A stretch of 8,209 bases of DNA, taken from contig DMHB01000402.1 in the NCBI GenBank assembly GCA_003449595.1, positions 1-8,209 of the forward strand. The letters are read 5' to 3'. A program made the translations under genes and the position numbers. Positions within the stretch are counted from its first letter, which is position 1; each line of letters starts with the position of its first letter. The DNA is from Microscillaceae bacterium (GTDB taxonomy: Bacteria > Bacteroidota > Bacteroidia > Cytophagales > Microscillaceae). Below the pieces are notes generated by a model, which did not search any database, had not been told where the DNA came from, and saw only the letters and a program-made list of their open reading frames with translations. Below are positions 6,654 to 8,209 of the stretch, piece after piece.

Positions 6654-7466
6654 ATGACATTCCCAAGCATTCTTACAGATAACAAATTGAAAAATGTGAA
6701 GCTCACCTTAGATGACGACGGCATTGCTACGATCACCATCAACCGATCTTCTAAATTGAACGCCCTCAATTACGAAACCATCGAAGAACTCCGCAGGGCT
6801 ATGCAAGAAGTATATGACAACACCGAAATCCGCAGCGTAATCATTACCGGCGAAGGCACCAAAGCCTTTGTAGCCGGGGCTGATATTGCAGAACTCTCCA
6901 AATTGGACGAGGTGAATGCCAAAAGATATTCGCAAAATGGCCAAGATGTGTTTGCGATGATCGAAAACTGTCGCAAACCAGTGATTGCCGCCGTGAATGG
7001 CTATGCTTTGGGCGGTGGGTGCGAATTGGCGCTGGCTTGTCATATGCGTGTGGCGGTCGAAAATGCCAAATTCGGTTTGCCGGAAGTAAAATTAGGCACT
7101 TTGCCCGGCTTTGGGGGTACCCAACGACTTACACAAAGCATTGGCAAAGCCAAAACCTTGGAGTTGATTATGACCGGCGATATGCTTTCGGCCAGCGAAG
7201 CCAAAGAGTTGGGTTTGGTAAACCACGTAGTGCCTACACACGAAGAAATGATGAAAAAAACCAAGGAAATTTTGCGCAAGATTGCTACCTCCAGCCCTAT
7301 AGCGGTTTCTTTGGTGATCAATACCGTCAACACGGTTTATAGCAGCCAAGAAAGAGGCTACCAAAAAGAAGCTCAATTCTTTGGAGCTACTGCCAAAACC
7401 AATGATTTTCACGAAGGAATGCAAGCGTTTTTGGAAAAAAGAAAACCTAATTTCTTAGGCAAATAA
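6654..7466 (+). CDS. Enoyl-CoA hydratase / crotonase family protein
   Basis: The 270-residue protein is a full-length crotonase, predicted to hydrate trans-2-enoyl-CoA (for example crotonyl-CoA) to the 3-hydroxyacyl-CoA in fatty-acid oxidation or a related acyl-CoA pathway in the cytoplasm. The CoA-binding and oxyanion-hole segments are present: AFVAGADIAEL (about 71-81) and GYALGGGCELAL (about 117-127). Both catalytic glutamates of true hydratases are in place, Glu124 in GGGCE and Glu144 in LPEV, followed by PGFGGTQRL (151-159). The C-terminus FLEKRKPNF is typical of short-chain hydratases. Because both acidic residues are kept, hydratase is more likely than isomerase or another crotonase reaction. 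The substrate chain length cannot be read from sequence. The gene stands alone, with its own predicted promoter and a strong terminator downstream, and no neighbouring beta-oxidation gene. Confidence 0.93.
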   Translation: MTFPSILTDNKLKNVKLTLDDDGIATITINRSSKLNALNYETIEELRRAMQEVYDNTEIRSVIITGEGTKAFVAGADIAELSKLDEVNAKRYSQNGQDVFAMIENCRKPVIAAVNGYALGGGCELALACHMRVAVENAKFGLPEVKLGTLPGFGGTQRLTQSIGKAKTLELIMTGDMLSASEAKELGLVNHVVPTHEEMMKKTKEILRKIATSSPIAVSLVINTVNTVYSSQERGYQKEAQFFGATAKTNDFHEGMQAFLEKRKPNFLGK

Positions 7467-7507
7467 AAACCTGCGGCTTCTTGGAAGTTTCCATCAAAGG
7501 TATAACA

Positions 7508-7552
7508 AAACCGAACTTCAGGCAGTGAGCCTTGGGTTCGGTTTCTTTTTTT
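7508..7552 (+). terminator. Rho-independent terminator after the enoyl-CoA hydratase gene, possibly bidirectional
   Basis: A perfect 9-bp stem (aaaccgaac 7508-7516 with gttcggttt 7536-7544) contains an inner 4-bp stem (aggc 7520-7523 with gcct 7529-7532). It is followed by a C and seven Ts (7546-7552). It lies 42 bases after the hydratase stop. Read from the other side, the stem is followed by TTTTGTTATA on the minus strand, so the same hairpin could also end the convergent globin transcript, though with a weaker U-tract. Confidence 0.88.
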
Positions 7553-7576
7553 GATAAGCAATGAGTGGGTTAAACC

Positions 7577-8014
7577 CTATTTTTTTACTTTGGCTAACTG
7601 TTCTGCTTGCATAATTTTGATGATGGCTTGTGTTATGGTATCATAGATGCTTTCCCAGGCGGTCTCTACTTCTCTGTTCCACTGGTTTTGCTCACTCAAA
7701 ATAATTTGGAGCATCGACAAAAAAGCCGTTCGGAATGAGCGGAAGAAAGCAACATCTACCCCATAATGCACGTGGCGTTTGGCCAAAAATTTTACTTCCT
7801 CTTCTATGTGATCCAATTTATGTACCTTGGTGAAAATGACCGAAATGGCCATTACCAACTTATGCTTTTGTTGTTGAATATCTTCCTTGAAAAGCGCACG
7901 GGCATTGGGTTCAAGTTCAAAGAATTTTTCATAAAAAATTCCTCCTGCTTCTGTAGCGTGGCAAACGACATTGAACCAAGTGTCTTTCACCAACTTTATG
8001 TGCGATTCTAACAT
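7577..8014 (-). CDS. Single-domain bacterial globin (M/flavohaemoglobin-type, without reductase domain)
   Basis: The product is a haem-binding globin of 145 residues from the ATG chosen here. It begins MLESHIKLVKDTW, matching the usual A-helix start of the family. Key positions by eye are the CD1 phenylalanine in ALFKED (Phe42), a distal E7 glutamine in QQKHKLVM (Gln49, aligned by analogy to Vitreoscilla haemoglobin), and the proximal F8 histidine in LAKRHVHYGV (His81). The C-terminal WNREVETAW...IY segment is the H helix. The protein ends there, so it lacks the FAD/NAD reductase domain of Hmp. Roles known for relatives are oxygen binding or supply and NO detoxification; which applies here is not shown. 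The frame extends to a GTG at 8047 (156 residues), but a predicted -7 promoter element overlaps that codon. It converges on the hydratase gene across a shared hairpin. Confidence 0.87.
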   Translation of the reverse strand: MLESHIKLVKDTWFNVVCHATEAGGIFYEKFFELEPNARALFKEDIQQQKHKLVMAISVIFTKVHKLDHIEEEVKFLAKRHVHYGVDVAFFRSFRTAFLSMLQIILSEQNQWNREVETAWESIYDTITQAIIKIMQAEQLAKVKK

Positions 8015-8046
8015 GTAATAGGGGGTTGAGGTTTTTTGGATAAACA

Positions 8047-8075
8047 CAAATATATTTATTTATATTAAAAAAAAA
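8047..8075 (-). promoter_or_regulatory. Candidate promoter of the globin gene
   Basis: On the minus strand TATATTTG at 8047-8054 matches the TAnnTTTG -7 element exactly. About 18 bases upstream there is only a T-run (minus-strand complement of 8067-8075), not a TTTG. Transcription would start near 8041-8042, giving a leader of about 28 bases to the ATG at 8014. Confidence 0.45.
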
Positions 8076-8113
8076 GTGTCTTTTTAGGAAAATTTATTTC
8101 TAAATTGGCTCAT

Positions 8114-8130
8114 GTCAATGCTAAATTGAC
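8114..8130. promoter_or_regulatory. Inverted repeat GTCAAT-N5-ATTGAC upstream of the globin promoter
   Basis: A perfect 6-bp inverted repeat with a 5-base spacer lies about 75-90 bases upstream of the predicted globin transcription start. Its size and symmetry suit binding by a dimeric regulator. The half-sites face the opposite way from an FNR box (TTGAT-N4-ATCAA). No regulator is assigned. Confidence 0.3.
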
Positions 8131-8135
8131 GGTTC

Positions 8136-8153
8136 TGTAATGTATAATTTACA
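8136..8153. promoter_or_regulatory. Inverted repeat TGTAA-N8-TTACA
   Basis: A perfect 5-bp inverted repeat with an 8-base AT-rich spacer lies 6 bases from the neighbouring GTCAAT/ATTGAC repeat. The outer half-sites look like those of Crp-family operators, but the usual spacer is six bases, so this could be a different site or chance in AT-rich DNA. Confidence 0.25.
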
Positions 8154-8187
8154 ACAAATTCCAGAAAATCTTTCATTGGTTTTTTGA

Positions 8188-8195
8188 TATTTTTG
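8188..8195 (+). promoter_or_regulatory. Possible -7 element of a rightward promoter leaving the window
   Basis: TATTTTTG here is the same octamer as the -7 elements at 589-596 and 6607-6614, and with the following ACA it matches the first of these over 11 bases. No TTTG or TTG lies at the expected distance upstream. If real, it would drive a gene beginning just beyond the right edge, making the globin upstream region divergent. Confidence 0.3.
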
Positions 8196-8209
8196 ACACT
8201 TGCGTTATT

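Noticed and set aside
7567..7577. Near-palindrome gggtt-a-aaccc next to the globin stop
   Set aside because: One unpaired base cannot form a hairpin loop, so the stem would shrink to about 4 bp. There is no T-run in the right place, and the better hairpin is at 7508-7544.
8114..8130. FNR-type operator upstream of the globin gene
   Set aside because: The half-site order is GTCAAT...ATTGAC, the reverse of TTGAT...ATCAA, and the spacer is 5 rather than 4.
1..8209. CRISPR arrays, insertion sequences, tRNA or rRNA genes, integration sites
   Set aside because: No regularly spaced repeats, transposase-like proteins, terminal inverted repeats or tRNA cloverleaf sequences were seen on either strand.

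Overview
The window looks like chromosomal DNA of a member of the Bacteroidota, most likely a Cytophagia-type gliding or aquatic bacterium. The reasons are: coding regions of moderate GC separated by very AT-rich gaps; no clear Shine-Dalgarno sequences before the starts; several matches to the Bacteroidota promoter consensus (-33 TTTG, -7 TAnnTTTG); and family content typical of the group (TPR-SpoIIE phosphatase with a central membrane segment, PG_1098-like methyltransferase, DUF819 membrane protein). The taxon is inferred from these traits, not from a marker gene.

Layout. At the left edge a 75-codon minus-strand ORF (12-239) encodes a secreted-looking N-terminus that may belong to a longer, interrupted protein. 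An AT-rich divergent gap of about 400 bases follows. A plus-strand operon of three tightly joined genes comes next: a membrane-anchored TPR sensor with a SpoIIE/PP2C phosphatase domain (642-2714), a DinB-fold protein (about 2711-3301) and a THUMP-like class I methyltransferase (3301-4545). It converges tail-to-tail, with 26 bases of overlap, on a minus-strand operon of a secreted NlpC/P60 peptidase (start probably 6385) followed by a DUF819 transporter-like protein (4520-5773). A divergent promoter region separates that pair from a single enoyl-CoA hydratase gene (6654-7466). The hydratase gene ends in a strong hairpin terminator that it probably shares with a convergent single-domain globin gene (7577-8014, minus). 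The last 150 bases are AT-rich upstream DNA of the globin gene, with two inverted repeats and a possible rightward promoter.

Functionally this is mostly ordinary chromosomal gene content: signalling (phosphatase), nucleic-acid modification (methyltransferase), cell-wall hydrolysis (NlpC/P60), transport (DUF819), acyl-CoA metabolism (hydratase) and haem/oxygen or NO chemistry (globin). I see no mobile element, CRISPR array, tRNA or rRNA. The points most worth following are the phosphatase-DinB-methyltransferase coupling, the possible broken gene at the left edge, two start corrections supported by promoter placement, and the inverted repeats upstream of the globin gene.
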